From: Cladocopium goreaui
Lineage: Eukaryota; Sar; Dinophyceae; Suessiales; Symbiodiniaceae
DNA length: 64,000 bases
Assembly (NCBI GenBank): GCA_947184155.2
Contig: CAMXCT020006445.1
Location: 1,078,723 to 1,142,722 of the forward strand
Direction: 5' to 3'
Both the position numbers and the translations under genes were made by a program. Shown piece after piece: positions 1 through 11,533 of this stretch. The notes under the pieces are model-generated. The model saw only the letters and a program-made list of their open reading frames with translations, searched no databases and was not told where the DNA came from. The number at the start of each line of letters is the position of its first letter. Position 1 is the stretch's first letter.

Positions 1-226
1 ACAAGAATGTCCAGTAGAATTTGCTTGAAACACTCCTTGAATTTGTGGTTCTTGCCGATGTTTTCCTTGAGCGGGCAGGTCTTCCTTTACTCTTCCCAGA
101 GGTTGAACAGCGCCGAGCTGCAGAAGGCCTGAAACGACGAAATGTTTTTTTTTTTTGTGTGTGTGTGTGTTGGCTGGGTGAATGACGTGTGTGAATTACT
201 GGTTCTTTATATGGGCCATGTGTATC

Positions 227-306
227 TATCGATTTATTTATCTATCTATCTATCTATCCATCCATCTATCTATCTATATCTATATCTATATCTATATCTA
301 TATCTA

Positions 307-341
<35 letters not shown>

Positions 342-345
342 TTAT
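227..345. repeat. CTAT/TATC microsatellite
   Basis: A run of about 28 tetranucleotide or hexanucleotide units (CTAT and TATATC). The short Tyr-Leu-Ser-Ile open frames across it are artefacts of the repeat. Confidence 0.9.
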
Positions 346-1357
346 ATACATACACAGTATGTGGAGTATGATGTAAGATCAATTCAAATCCATCCCAGTT
401 GGATGTAATGGGATACATGTCATGTCAGTTATATTCATATACAAACAGCACATGTTGGATAATGGCAAGACATTCTGGCATGGTATATATATATACATAT
501 ATAGAATAGAAATACCCGGGAGGGTTGAACATACTATAGCAGCTGGAACCCAAGAAATCGGCAGAGCATGTTCCGCAAATAAAATTGGCAATTTGTTGGG
601 CGCAAAGTTGGGAATTAGCAGAATTAGATAGATACAGAATGGCAAACACTTCTTGCAGCGACGAGGCAAACACGAGTTTTACAGTAATTACATTGTTTCT
701 GAGAGGAAACAACTTGAACCAATCATTGATTGGCCAATCAATCCCGAAGTGTTTTGCAATTTTCAATGTGCAGCATTCACCCCCCGCAAAAAAAAAAAAA
801 CAACTTGACACGTTTCTGCGTTGCATGCATTCTTGCCACCTCAAGCGACGTTTCAGGACTGGATGCGGAAACATATGGAAGGCCATGAGTCGGAAAAGGT
901 TTGGACTTACAGTGGGGGCACCTCAGATTTGCGAGGCAAAGGTCCAGCTGGTTTGTGGATGTTGCGTCATCACCAGATGTTTTTGATGTGACCTGTAGAC
1001 GGAGATGTTGCTGTCAACCAAGTCGAACTTAGAACCTTGATATTTAGTTTGCCTTGTTGATCCTACAGGGCTTCACATTGAGTCTTGGTAGGGCGTTCGG
1101 CAATTGTTTGGCCACAGTTCTCAAGATATGTTAAACCCTTTTAGTTTTTCAAAGCGCTGTGCCGCCTGCCACTTTTGGTGGAACAATTCATTCTGACCAG
1201 CATGCAACAAACACATATCGAACAATACCACATCTGTATTCCTCCCCATTTAAGTAGATACAGGACAGTATCGCTGTCATTGTGTCATGGTTCATTTTTC
1301 TACCATAAAACCACATAATTTGATAAGCCAATCACAATCATATGCGTGACCTCCCAG

Positions 1358-2524
1358 CACCAAAAGACACCTGGCTGGTGACGCTGACGCTGGCGGCCTA
1401 GATCCGATCTACATGTCGCAGAACTTCGAGTTCGCCGGTGCCGCCAACCCGGGCGTCCGGACACCGATGGGAACAGCAGCTGGAAATGCTCCGAAAATGG
1501 AGCTGTGAAGCACAACTTGGGGGATTTTAGGGAATTTGGAAACAGAGATGGGTATGGATCAATACCTATTAATAACATTTTTAGGGGAATGAACATCCAT
1601 TTGCCAGCTATTTTGGGGTTCACTAGGTACCAGGGTTTTGACCCATCCCCAGATGATTTCAGGTGCTTTGACCCACAGAAAAATGTTGGTGAGAGCCAGA
1701 GCTGATTCAATTAAGAGTTACTAGGAGATGATTTGACGATGCGGGGCTATACTACTGGTTAAGCGGCTTGCAATCCTCACCGTACCAGTGAGTAGAGGAC
1801 GACGGAACGTTCCCATCAAACTTTCACCCACTCAATTTTACACCACAACTTTTGGCTTCACATTCCCATTCAATTCTCATGTTATTCCCATTTTGTTCCA
1901 TCATGGTTTGGCTTCACATTCCCAATCAATTCTCATGTTTTTATCATTTTCTGGGTGGTGGTTTGGAACTTTTTTTATTTTCCCATATATTGGGAATCAT
2001 AATCCCGACTGACGAACTCATATTTTTCAGAGGGGTAGGTATACCACCAACCAGTTTTTGTTGCCTCAAGTTCCCAATTTTTGTCTCCATTTTTCAGCCC
2101 TTCCCAGGTGCCGCAACCACCGCCGCCACGGCCCAACGACACCTACGCACGCTTGGAGAAGGATGACAGGAAGGTGGGGCCCCCGGTGGTCCTGGAGGGC
2201 GTCCGTTGAGGATGAGAATGAGGCATATCCCTCAGCCATTATCATGGGAAAATGATGGAAGATGGTGGAAAATGATGATTCATCCAATTTAGGAGTACCC
2301 TATGCTAGTAAAGCAATAGTAAGCCAGCCCTAAATTTTCCACAAATGGGTGGTCTAAACCATCAAAATATGGATGCTTTATCATTGCTGTATCAACATTC
2401 TAGTTGAACACAAAATCCCCACGTTTCCAACAGGACCTCCTCGTGCAGCACGAAGCCCAGGTCTGGCGTGGCGTGTATCACGCGAGGCCCAGCGAGGCGT
2501 ATCGCAAACCTCCGCGAGATCTGG
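1358..2524 (+). CDS. Giant CNBD gene, N-terminal exons 1-3
   Basis: Three probable exons of the long + strand gene that ends at 45954. Exon 1358-1454 follows CTCCCAG and contains IYMSQNFEFAGAANPG before a GT. Exon 2108-2200 follows TTCCCAG, starts VPQPPPPRPNDTYARLEKDD and ends before GTCCGT. Exon 2434-2524 follows CCAACAG, starts DLLVQHEAQVWRGVYHARP and ends before GTCTGG. Codon third positions are mostly G or C, unlike the AT-rich flanks. No known domain is recognised. The QNFEF motif returns as QNYDF in exon 4116-4220, so this part may be built from a short repeat. The true start codon is not identified and may lie before the window; a doubtful short open stretch ends near 128. Exon edges are inferred. 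Confidence 0.5.
1951..2054 (+). mobile_element. B-family inverted-repeat element
   Basis: Ends CTGGGTGGTGGTTTGG and TATACCACCAACCAG, with a TATTTTTCAG acceptor-like site inside. It ends 53 nt before exon 2108. Confidence 0.75.
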
Positions 2525-2631
2525 GTCTGGGATCCACAGGGGATGGAACTTGGGGTTTTGAATGGGATTTCATGGGATTTATGGTGATTTAATGGGATAT
2601 TATAGTGATTTAATGGGATATTAATGGGATA

Positions 2632-2755
2632 TACCCTCTGGTAATGACTAACAGTGTGCTATTGAACATTGCCATAGAATGCCATAGAAATAGTTGATTT
2701 ACCTTAACAAAAAATGGTGGTTTTCCAAAGTTATGTAAACGTTTACCAGAGGGTA
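2632..2755 (+). mobile_element. A-family inverted-repeat element
   Basis: Ends TACCCTCTGGTAA and TTTACCAGAGGGTA, with imperfect internal pairing around ATTTTCC-type stretches. Confidence 0.8.
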
Positions 2756-2942
2756 TATAAAGATAATTATTTATTGTGTGATTCATGCTAAATGTGACAA
2801 AACCATAGCCCAATTGGTTAAAGATTGTTGGAAAGATTGACATTGAGCGGGAAATAGGATAAAGGTTGATAGGAGATTAACATTGAAATTGAGTAGCAAT
2901 GCTGCTCCACTCGTTCTTTCCACCCAATAAAGCTCTCCATAC

Positions 2943-3083
2943 GAGGTGAGACCCTGGTGTATGAAGCCAAGTTGGTTTATGACTTACTGTAGGTTAACTT
3001 CAGGGTTTATGGTTGGTTTCATTATACTCAATGCGCTTTATAAACCAACAAACAAAACTGAGGAAGGCCTCACCTTGTACACG
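2943..3083 (+). mobile_element. D-like inverted-repeat element
   Basis: GAGGTGAGACC and AGTTGGTTTAT pair with ATAAACCAACA and GGCCTCACCTTG at the other end. It is diverged from the D copies at 33836 and 45074; a partial relative lies at 6480-6525. Confidence 0.45.
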
Positions 3084-3345
3084 CATTCGCCTTGTATTTC
3101 ATGATTCAATCCGTTGGGCCCAGATCCATCACGAGCAGAGCTGCTGCATGAGGCACATCTTTGGGATCAGATTTGGGGATGATTTGTGGATTGCTGAAGT
3201 GAGCAAATATGTAAAGGATGATAAATGGCGGGCATGACTCCTTTTTGACAAGTTTTGACAGTGTTGTTCTTTTGTTTGGAACTTGTCCAGCCTTCATCCT
3301 AGATGAAGATACAACACACATTGGCTGGAACACATGTCGTCCAAG

Positions 3346-4220
3346 AAACCTCCGCCCCAATCCGCCCCAATGGACCGTTTGCCTCTCGGCAGCCCTTCGA
3401 AGAAGCGGAGTGGTTCCGAATTGTTGGGGAACTTAGCTGTGAACACGGTGGGATGAGCATCCCCATGGTGGGTGGTGGGATGATTGCAGTGTTTCCACCC
3501 AATTTCCACGAGCCAAAGAGACGAAACAGGACGAACATATTGGCTTTATGGATCCAAGTCCCAGATATTTGATGCTATTTGCATGAGGTTGCAGAATAAC
3601 GTCCTTCTCAGCCCTTGACCTCCGAAATATGTTTGCATTTGACCTTCTATAAGATAATATTCCAAAAATACATCCAACACATATTCCCTCAGAATGTTGA
3701 CTCATAGGACTCACAACAACTCCCCAAATGATCCTACGCCCCACCGTTGCTCGAGTTGCTCGCCGAGAACCTTGGAGAGCACCGCACCAAACCGGTGGCC
3801 GTCCACGAGACCTTTGAGCTTTCGAAGGTTCTGCTGGGGGATCTTTGGATCCACGGAGGCTTAACCGGGGGTTACCCGGCCTGGTAAACGTTTACAAAAA
3901 ACTATGGAACAATCCACCCATTTTTCATGGGAAAATCCACTATAAATGGCCATGTTCAATAGCTATTTTGACATAACCAGAGGGTAATATCCCATGAATA
4001 TCCCATTGAATCACTATAAAATCCCATTAAATCACAATAAATCCCATTAAATCATTGAGCCAACCCCAGATACTAACCACCTACTAAGTTACGGTCCATG
4101 GGATGATCTTCGCAGGTGCCGCATCACCGGCGCTACACCCAGACCCCTTTCGACTCGCAGCATATGTTGCTGGGTCAAAACTACGACTTCGGACCGAAGC
4201 CCGGGGATCCCAGGGGATAT
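3346..4220 (+). CDS. Giant CNBD gene, exons 4-6
   Basis: Exon 3346-3409 is Pro/Lys rich in one frame (KPPPQSAPMDRLPLGSPSKK), but an alternative frame reading QPFEEAEWFR is also open, so its frame is uncertain. Exon about 3756-3870 reads LLAENLGEHRTKPVAVHETF and ends directly against an A-family element whose first bases are GTTACCC. Exon 4116-4220 is clean: it starts after CGCAG, has 35 codons containing RYTQTPFDSQHMLLGQNYDF then GPKPGDPRGY, and ends before GTCGTT. Function unknown. The 4116 exon shares the QN-[FY]-x-F core with the exon at 1358. Confidence 0.5.
3873..3986 (+). mobile_element. A-family element abutting an exon
   Basis: TACCCGGCCTGGTAAACG at the left and AACCAGAGGGTA at the right. 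The left end begins within 2 nt of the probable donor of exon 3756-3870. Confidence 0.7.
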
Positions 4221-4618
4221 GTCGTTGGGGGCTTATAAGGCGCTGGGCGCCTGGAGTTCCGAGATCTATTTTTTGTGACTTGAGAGAGGTTGGATCTTCG
4301 TTATATCAGTTATTATAGATTTAAAATAGATGTTATTATTTCTGCTGGATGCATGGTAGTTTTGAGCTTTCTTACTGTTCAGTCCTCAAAATCGGGTGAT
4401 GCCAATTGGTTCGTGTATTGCTGGGTGGTTTACATTGGCCAGAGATCGAACAATGCTCGTAGTTGTGGCAGTGGTTAAAAGCCTTCATGAATGCGTTTGG
4501 CTGTTGGAAAGAGCTAACTTTCTTTGAGTTCAATGAGCGTCAGCGCGATACTATCAAGTAAATGTTAATGACTGGGCCAGGGCTTAGATTTCTCAGCCGT
4601 TTGTCATTCACCCTCCAG

Positions 4619-5119
4619 GGGTCCCTTCGAAGCTACACGCCGCGGGGTTTCAGACAGGTCCGGCTTCGAAAGTGTGCACTACCACGGTCGCGCTCCTGGT
4701 GAAGGAGTTGAGGTGCCACCGATGGGGCAAGTGATGGGGGTTGCATATAGATGGCTTCTCATTGAGTGGTTGTTGGCTTGAGACATGGTAACTGCTAGCT
4801 CAAATCGATTTATAGTCCAGCTTGCTGCAAGGTTTCATATGTTCTTGCTGCATTTGGACTGATTCGGAGCCCAAGCAGCTCGATAAGTCACAGAAAGCGG
4901 CTCCATAAGTCACAGAAAGCCTGGTTGGACAAGTTATAGTGCAAACCTCTATCCGATACTATCCTGGTCTTGAATGCTTTCAAGTCATATTTCCTGCACA
5001 TTTCTTGGGGCACCAGGATCAGTACCTTGAGCCGAACGTCAAGGAAATGGAGGCCCGGCATGGCATATCGTTGGAGACCTGGGCGAGGCTCGATATTTTT
5101 GACAAGGAACACAAAGGAA
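4619..5119 (+). CDS. Giant CNBD gene, exons 7-8
   Basis: Exon about 4619-4730 follows CCCTCCAG. Two frames are open (one contains GFESVHYHGRAPGEGVEVPP), so its product is uncertain. Exon 5017-5119 follows CACCAG and reads DQYLEPNVKEMEARHGISLE then TWARLDIFDKEHKG before GTGAATCC. It is hydrophilic with no recognised domain. The phase into the next exon (6077) does not match, so an exon may have been missed between 5120 and 6076. Confidence 0.45.
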
Positions 5120-5747
5120 GTGAATCCACACAAATGAGGATAACACGTTGATAAAACAAGGAAACGCACATAGATTAACTACCACCAGGTTGTGCGATTT
5201 GGACGTGCCATGATTTGCTGTTCAGAGATCCCCTCAACAAAATGAAGTGTTGCTGCCTAAGTGAAGATGTTGGTTGCAATTCCAGATGCTCATGACATGT
5301 CATGACTGTATTGACCCACCAACTATAGAAGGGACAACGCCAGTTAACTGCCAGTTAGGAGACTTGCCATGATTTGCAACCAGGTTTTGGGACCAGTTTC
5401 CAGCTGCTCCCAGCAGGGTAGAGCGATATGGGTTAGTCTAAGGAATTACCCTGTTGGATGGATTGTGGTCATACATTTTAAGATTCAGTTTCTTTGGAAT
5501 TGGACCTGGGGACACAGAAATGGATGGAACACAATGGTTCAGTTTCACATGGGCTTTAGTTGGGTTTTACATGTTATACATGCATAGTTACATACATATT
5601 AATTCTGCCACATCCTTTGACACATGAGTAAACAGTAAGCGCCCTGTCTATCCCGCGAACAGTTGTTAACTTGCAGCAAGGGATCGACAATCAACATCAA
5701 CAACCCTGGTTTATGACATTTTATGACCCATGAATCACATGAATCAA

Positions 5748-5850
5748 TACCCTCCGGGAATCAAACATTGCAATAGAAACTCCACCGTTTGCAGATGGCA
5801 CCCCCGTGTGCAGGGGAATTCTTGCTGCTACGTTTGATTACCAGAGGGTA
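5748..5850 (+). mobile_element. A-family element, CCGG subtype
   Basis: Ends TACCCTCCGGGAATCAAACA and TGTTTGATTACCAGAGGGTA-like (the copy reads ACGTTTGATTACCAG). The interior differs from the main type. Confidence 0.7.
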
Positions 5851-6076
5851 TCCCTTAATATCTACTAAAATCCCAAGAAATAGATTGCCATAGGTATATA
5901 AGTTATAAGCAATATAATAGGTTTATGATTTAATACATAGTGTGTTATAACAATCAATCTAAATCAGTCAACATCTTAAGTTATAACTTATAACACATTG
6001 AATTGTCTCATTGCCATTGTTTGTTGGTTTTTGGCTTGATTGCCGCATGGTAAATGACACCAGTCTTTAGCACCAG

Positions 6077-9000
6077 GCCGCCAAATCGAAGATCCGCTTC
6101 CACCACGAGATGTGACGCCCCGAAAATACGGGGTGGGCGAGATAGGATGCAGAAGAGAAACCAGGAACGCCATGGTACTTACTCTCTGGTAAACTAACAT
6201 AACTATGGAAAATCACAATTTTTCATGGGAAAACTCACTATAAATGGCAATTTTCAGTAGCTGCGTTAGCTTACCAGAGGGTACCCTTTAACATAGCTAT
6301 GGAAACTCACCATTTCTATCCATTTCTGATAACAGGATACAGGTAAATATAGGTAATTCTTCCATGAACGGACCAGTTTCCATGGCTATGTTGAATTACC
6401 TGACGGTAGGTATTACTTTGTTAACTAGGGTTTATGGGGAATATAGCATTGATTCATTGATAGTATAGTTTTAATGGGTGTTATAGGCCAACAAACATAA
6501 CTGAGGGGGCTTCACCTTGTACAAAAGGCAATGTAAAAAAAACACGTTTGGCTAAATTGAATTGTCCAATGGTCTGATAAGCTTTTTGTGGGCCCTCCTA
6601 CAGGAGAGTATCATTTATGTACTGAAGATACCAATGATAACAGACATTTTGTTTGTTAAAATGTACCCGCCTGTGCAAAACGGCTTTGTACAGTGTTTAC
6701 CCAACAGATCCGCGAGACACCATGGTAACATGGTAGATTCCTGGTACATGTGGCAAATGGGTTTGGAAGGTGGTTTTCTTGTATATGTTTTTTTTCTCGG
6801 CTGCTCATTCTAGCCGGTCAGGAGTTAATCTTGTTTTGGCTATAGTCGGTATCCTGACTCGATCAATCATTTGATTTGGAACTAGCAACTACAACATGCA
6901 TTACGACTATGGCAATCAACCATCTACTATTTATAATGAAGGTTCAAGTTTTACTGCCGTCTAAGATCATAAGAGTAATACTCCCCGCAACGCTTGATTT
7001 TTTACCGCAAAGCCCCGGCTTTGGCTGGTATTGGTATTGGTATGGTATGGAAGATATTCCCAACAAAACCAATCCAATGAGATACCTCACTTGGGGGTGC
7101 AGTTGAGGTTGCTCTTATGGGTAAAATTTATCTATAACCATTGGAGTTTAAACCCCCATAAGTTCGAATATAACCCTTATACTGATTGGTGGTTTGGAAC
7201 ATTATTTATTTTCCATACTATATGGGAATAATCCTTCCCATTGACTAATATTTTTCAGGGGTTGAAACCACCAACCAGTATATACAACTACTGTCATACA
7301 GGTATATAACTGGAGCTGCACCGACCGAAGATTTCGCTTTGCCCCGCCGCTTTTGCGACCAAGGCGAGTTTGGACCAAAGGTCAGACACGCTACGGCGTG
7401 GCTCGGCGGGATGCGCAGCACCGGTTTTTGATTCGTTCATGAATGAGCATGTGGTTAGGCTAAATTGTATGTAACTGTCCCCAAATTGTTCAATTTTGTT
7501 GGTGAAATGAATGATAAAGGAAAGTAATTATTTTGAAGTGGCAGAATTCTGTTATATTATTATTATTGCATTTTCCAATCCTCAAGTGGCCTGATCTCTG
7601 TATATCCTGATTGGTGGTTTGGAACATGAATCTTATTTTTCCATATATGGGGAATAATCATCCCAACTGACGAACTCCATCATTTTTCAGAGGGGTCGGT
7701 AGGTATACCACCAACCAGGGTTTTCCAATCCTCAAGTGGCCTGATCACTGATCTCTATATATATATATCATATCTGGTTGGTGGTTTCAAACATTTTTAT
7801 ATTTTGCCATATATTGGGAATAATCCGTCCCAACTGACTAATAGTTTTCAAGATGGTTGAAATCACCAACCATATATATATATATTATGATATATCACAT
7901 ATATATATATATATATATATTATGATATATATATATATATATTATATTATATATGTATATATATATATATTATTTTATATTATATATTGTACATTAAATA
8001 TATATATATATATCATATATATCATATATATATATATATTCGCCATATATTTTCCATTTCAGGGTGGATGATCCTCAGTTACCCAGCGAGCTCGCTCTAG
8101 TTCGCAGGTCACGGATACGGATCGCCATGAGATGGTCTTGAAGGATGACCCTACGTGAGCCTGGCAGGGGGGGGGGAACCTTTAAGCATATGGCATAGGG
8201 GGAACCTAGAGATAGCCACCTTGAGTTGGGGATAGAATGGGGATATATGATATGAAAATGATATGAATAGATAAAATATATGGAATACAAGGCAGGGAAT
8301 ATTGAATTGGATTGAATGGGATTGATTCATGTCAGCTTGTCTGAAAAGGGAGGGTTTACCCGATCAAATCATTTAGTATCAAACTTGGCGTACCCTATTT
8401 GCCGGCAAACACATTTGATGTATTAAAGTATGCATGTGTATGTGTGTCGAGTGCAACGTATGCGCATTGAAAATGACAGAAAGCAACAATTGCCCCCTGC
8501 TTTATATAGTGGAATTGATTGGGCTACCTTCCAGGCTTTGCATGGGTGGGCCATTTCTGAGTGAACCTATCACCAATCCTGCCCAACAAACACTTGGCAG
8601 CTTGGTAAAATCAAGAAGTAGTTGGATTCAGCACTGAGGTGCCAACTGTGTCATGTTGTAAATCTGTCTTCCCTTCATGCCATTCAAGCAACTCAATATT
8701 AAATATCATGAAATATCAACATTTAAAGGTTGACCAGCTGGCCCCTCCAGCCACAAGCTGCTTTATAACCCCATGAATACGTGTATGCTAGACCGATATA
8801 CCTACCATAAACCCATCCGTTTGCCTAGTTATGTTGGTCAACTTGGCTAGCGAGGTTGCCTTTACGTGGCCGTGTGGATGTGAGGGATCTCAGATGATCT
8901 TGGAGGCTTGGTACCTTGGGATAGAACCAATAGAACATGAGAAGGTGTGGATGTGGAATGTGGCAAATCCAATTATATATAAACCATCCCCAAAATCACC

Positions 9001-10781
9001 ATTGATTATGGATTGTATGGATTGTATGGATTCTATGGATTGTATACGGACCATCCCGAGATAGTGGGTTTATGGCATTGGGTTTTCCGCAGGATCAACC
9101 TGTTTAAAGCCTTGGGAACCATAGACAGGGATCATCTCTTCACCGGCCAGGAACACTCCCAACAGATAAGATCGGAATGAAACACATCCTCAAACATCAT
9201 TGAAGATCACATGGAAAATGTCTTTTCTGTCCATCAACCAAGACACGTCATTTTCTTAGAATTGCCTTCACATCGAATCCCATATGTATGTAATTGTATA
9301 TGATACATCTATATTTAGGTAAAAGCCCATGGTTTCCCATAGAATTCCCCAAAAAAAAATCCCACCATCGATCCGCCACAGATTGGCCAAGGATCCGTTG
9401 CCCGAGAGCATTCGCACCATGGAAGAGTACCATGAAATGGGGCGACCTGATCTGGACCCCTGGGGTGGGCAAACATCCTGAAGTCATTCCCAAAAGGTAG
9501 GTTTATTGGGTAACCCATATGCTCCATGCTGCTGGTATATTCACGAACTGTAGGTGATTTTTGGGACAACATGTTGCTGAATATTCCAGCACCATGGAGC
9601 ATAGGGGTATGCAAATCTGATTGAAAACAACATCTTTTGGGATGTTTGATGATTCGTATCTTTGTGGTTGCTAAACCCTAGAAAAAATGAACACCAGAAC
9701 TGGCACCAGGAGTGGCACGCGCGCTTGCGCGAGAACGACTCTTCTGCGCCCCTGGACGTGCGGATTCCCTGGGAGCTCAAGAGCTTCGGTTGGATCCTAT
9801 TCCCAACATGAGAGTGCTGGGTGGAAAAAGGATTCAAGCATATTCAAACCAATTGGAATAGTACAATAAATAACCCCGGGCATTTCATTTTAGCTTATCT
9901 TAGTTTGCACCTTGACACTGCCAATGCAAAATGAAAGGAACATGAGAGGAAATGGTGAAAGGCGATGAAAGGACATAAAAACAAAAGATTACATCTGTTG
10001 ACTCTTGACCAAGGATGCTTTCCCACCCACAGAAAGCTGGAAAATTCACATTCCTTGTCTACAGGGAGCTCAGCACCTGAGAAAACGATAAGAGTAAAAA
10101 AACGATAGCATGATTTTGGATCTTTTGAAAAGATACTGTACCGGGTTTTTATACAACCCCAATTGATAATTTACTTGTGTTTTGAAACAAACGTGATTCT
10201 CTATAGGCTATGTTAGATTACCAGAGGACCAATTTATAGATGATTTACCTATGAAACAATTATTTTATTTTCCCTACATTTTTTGTGAAATTTTCAGGGG
10301 GTAGGTGAAAAAATCGGTCCTTGACCCCCGGCCTTGAAACCAAGGTGAACACAGGTGCCTACATCAAACGGGATCCTGAAGTGGGCACTTCCAAGCGCTC
10401 CTGCATGTCGGGGTGGCCCAGAGCCACAGTTGAAGCTGGGGATTTGTTCTTGCCATGTTTGACTACATGTGCATTGTTATATAATATATATATATACCAT
10501 TCACACATTATATGTACATGGATGTGCAAGCAACGCACTTCCATATATATATATAATGATGTTTATAATTTTCTATATATATATATATATTGTCATGTTT
10601 TTAAATATATACATTAATATACGCATAACATCTTGATATTGATAGTTGATGCACAGAGGGTGCACGCGCACTTGATGTCAGCCGCAGGAGCGGCGGCTTG
10701 ACGAGAGCACCCTGGCGACATGAGGGAACCATCAAGACGGTGCCGTGGCAGCGGTACCACAGCGGTACCAACCTGGACATG
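6077..10781 (+). CDS. Giant CNBD gene, exons 9-15 (unrecognised region)
   Basis: Seven small exons. 6077-6111 (AAKSKIRFHHE + AT) joins in phase to 7302-7380 (YITGAAPTEDFALPRRFCDQ, ending EFGPK), which joins in phase 0 to 8108-8154 (VTDTDRHEMVLKDDP). That ends AC and joins 9382-9464 (LAKDPLPESIRTMEEYHEMG, ending DLDPW). Exon 9698-9788 is best read as NWHQEWHARLRENDSSAPLD because nearly every wobble base is G or C; two other frames are also open. Exon 10355-10412 reads AYIKRDPEVGTSKRSCMSG. Exon 10682-10781 reads RRSGGLTRAPWRHEG then TIKTVPWQRYHSGTNLDM before GTCGGA. The conserved phases over the first four support a real transcript. No domain recognised; rich in Trp, Arg and Asp. Confidence 0.55.
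6180..6283 (+). mobile_element. A-family element (first of a joined pair)
   Basis: Ends TACTCTCTGGTAAACTAAC and GCTTACCAGAGGGTA. It shares its last TA with the next element and starts 68 nt after exon 6077-6111. Confidence 0.75.
6282..6408 (+). mobile_element. A-family element (second of a joined pair)
   Basis: TACCCTTTAACATAGC at the left and CTATGTTGAATTACC...GGTA at the right, joined head to tail to the preceding copy through a GGTACC junction. Confidence 0.55.
7182..7278 (+). mobile_element. B-family element before an exon
   Basis: Ends CTGATTGGTGGTTTGG and AAACCACCAACCAG, internal ATTTTTCAG. It ends 23 nt before exon 7302. Confidence 0.8.
7607..7718 (+). mobile_element. B-family element
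   Basis: Ends CTGATTGGTGGTTTGG and TATACCACCAACCAG, internal CATTTTTCAG. The flanking sequence TTTTCCAATCCTCAAG is present on both sides (7571 and 7722), so a local duplication includes the site. Confidence 0.8.
7774..7871 (+). mobile_element. B-family element
   Basis: Ends CTGGTTGGTGGTTTC and GAAATCACCAACCA; the internal site is TTTTCAAG. It lies next to a TA microsatellite (7872-8040). Confidence 0.75.
7872..8040. repeat. TA-rich microsatellite
   Basis: Interrupted TATATA tract between the B element and the TTTCAG-containing sequence upstream of exon 8108. Confidence 0.85.
9511..9609 (+). mobile_element. C-family inverted-repeat element
   Basis: Ends TAACCCATATGCTCCATG and CATGGAGCATAGGGGTA, with GCTGGTATATT against AATATTCCAGC inside. 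It begins 47 nt after exon 9382-9464. Confidence 0.8.
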
Positions 10782-10857
10782 GTCGGAGTTCATGGGATTA
10801 TCGTGATTTAATGGGGGTTTTAACCGGATAATGCGATTTTAATGAGATTTTATGGTG

Positions 10858-10915
10858 ATTAAGGTAAACATATTTATGGCAGTGTTCGATAGTTATGTGA
10901 ACATATACCAGAGGG
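10858..10915 (+). mobile_element. Partial A-family element
   Basis: Only the right half (AGTTATGTGAACATATACCAG then AGGGTA) is clear. It is directly joined to a C-family element. Confidence 0.45.
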
Positions 10916-11016
10916 TATCCCAAATGCTCCATGGTGCTGGTATATTTACCTACAAATATGGGTGATGTTTGGGACAAATGTTGATAGATATTCTAGCACC
11001 ATGGAGCATATGGGTA
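10916..11016 (+). mobile_element. C-family inverted-repeat element
   Basis: TATCCCAAATGCTCCATGG against CCATGGAGCATATGGGTA, with TGCTGGTATATT against the ATTCTAGCA side inside. Confidence 0.8.
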
Positions 11017-11533
11017 AATGTTCAGGGTTGGTATCTAAAATAGTTTTGCGTATTGTACCTTGAGAACTTGATATTATTAGAATTTCTGTTGAACATGGTT
11101 GAGCCATATCAGATTAGAATTTAAGAGAGAGACAGAGAGTACTATATAATCAATCAGCTGAGGGATGTGTTGGAAAAAAAAACATGCGCAACAGTTGCAA
11201 TCGTTAGTTAATGATTTTTAGTTTCACTATCATCTTCAACTGCTGCTGCCAAAATCACCAACTGTTTTATTTGTGGCTCAACAGTTGGGCAAATCATCCC
11301 AGAACCAAACCACCCCTTATAATTATAGAAAGCATCTTGATAAATCATTGAACTCCAATAAACAATGGGAATTAAGGAACTCATTGACTTCAAAAAACTC
11401 GCGACCTTCACATTAACTTGCGATCATCTTCAGCCTCTCGGATTCTTTCGACTCAACACCTGAGGAATCCATCAGGTTTTCATTGAGTCCTATGATTATG
11501 AAAAACTTGCAGCCACAGACTGGGCCAGGTCAA

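Noticed and set aside
142..408. Open frame of Tyr/Leu/Ser/Ile over the CTAT repeat
   Set aside because: It is only the translation of a microsatellite, with no splice or coding bias.
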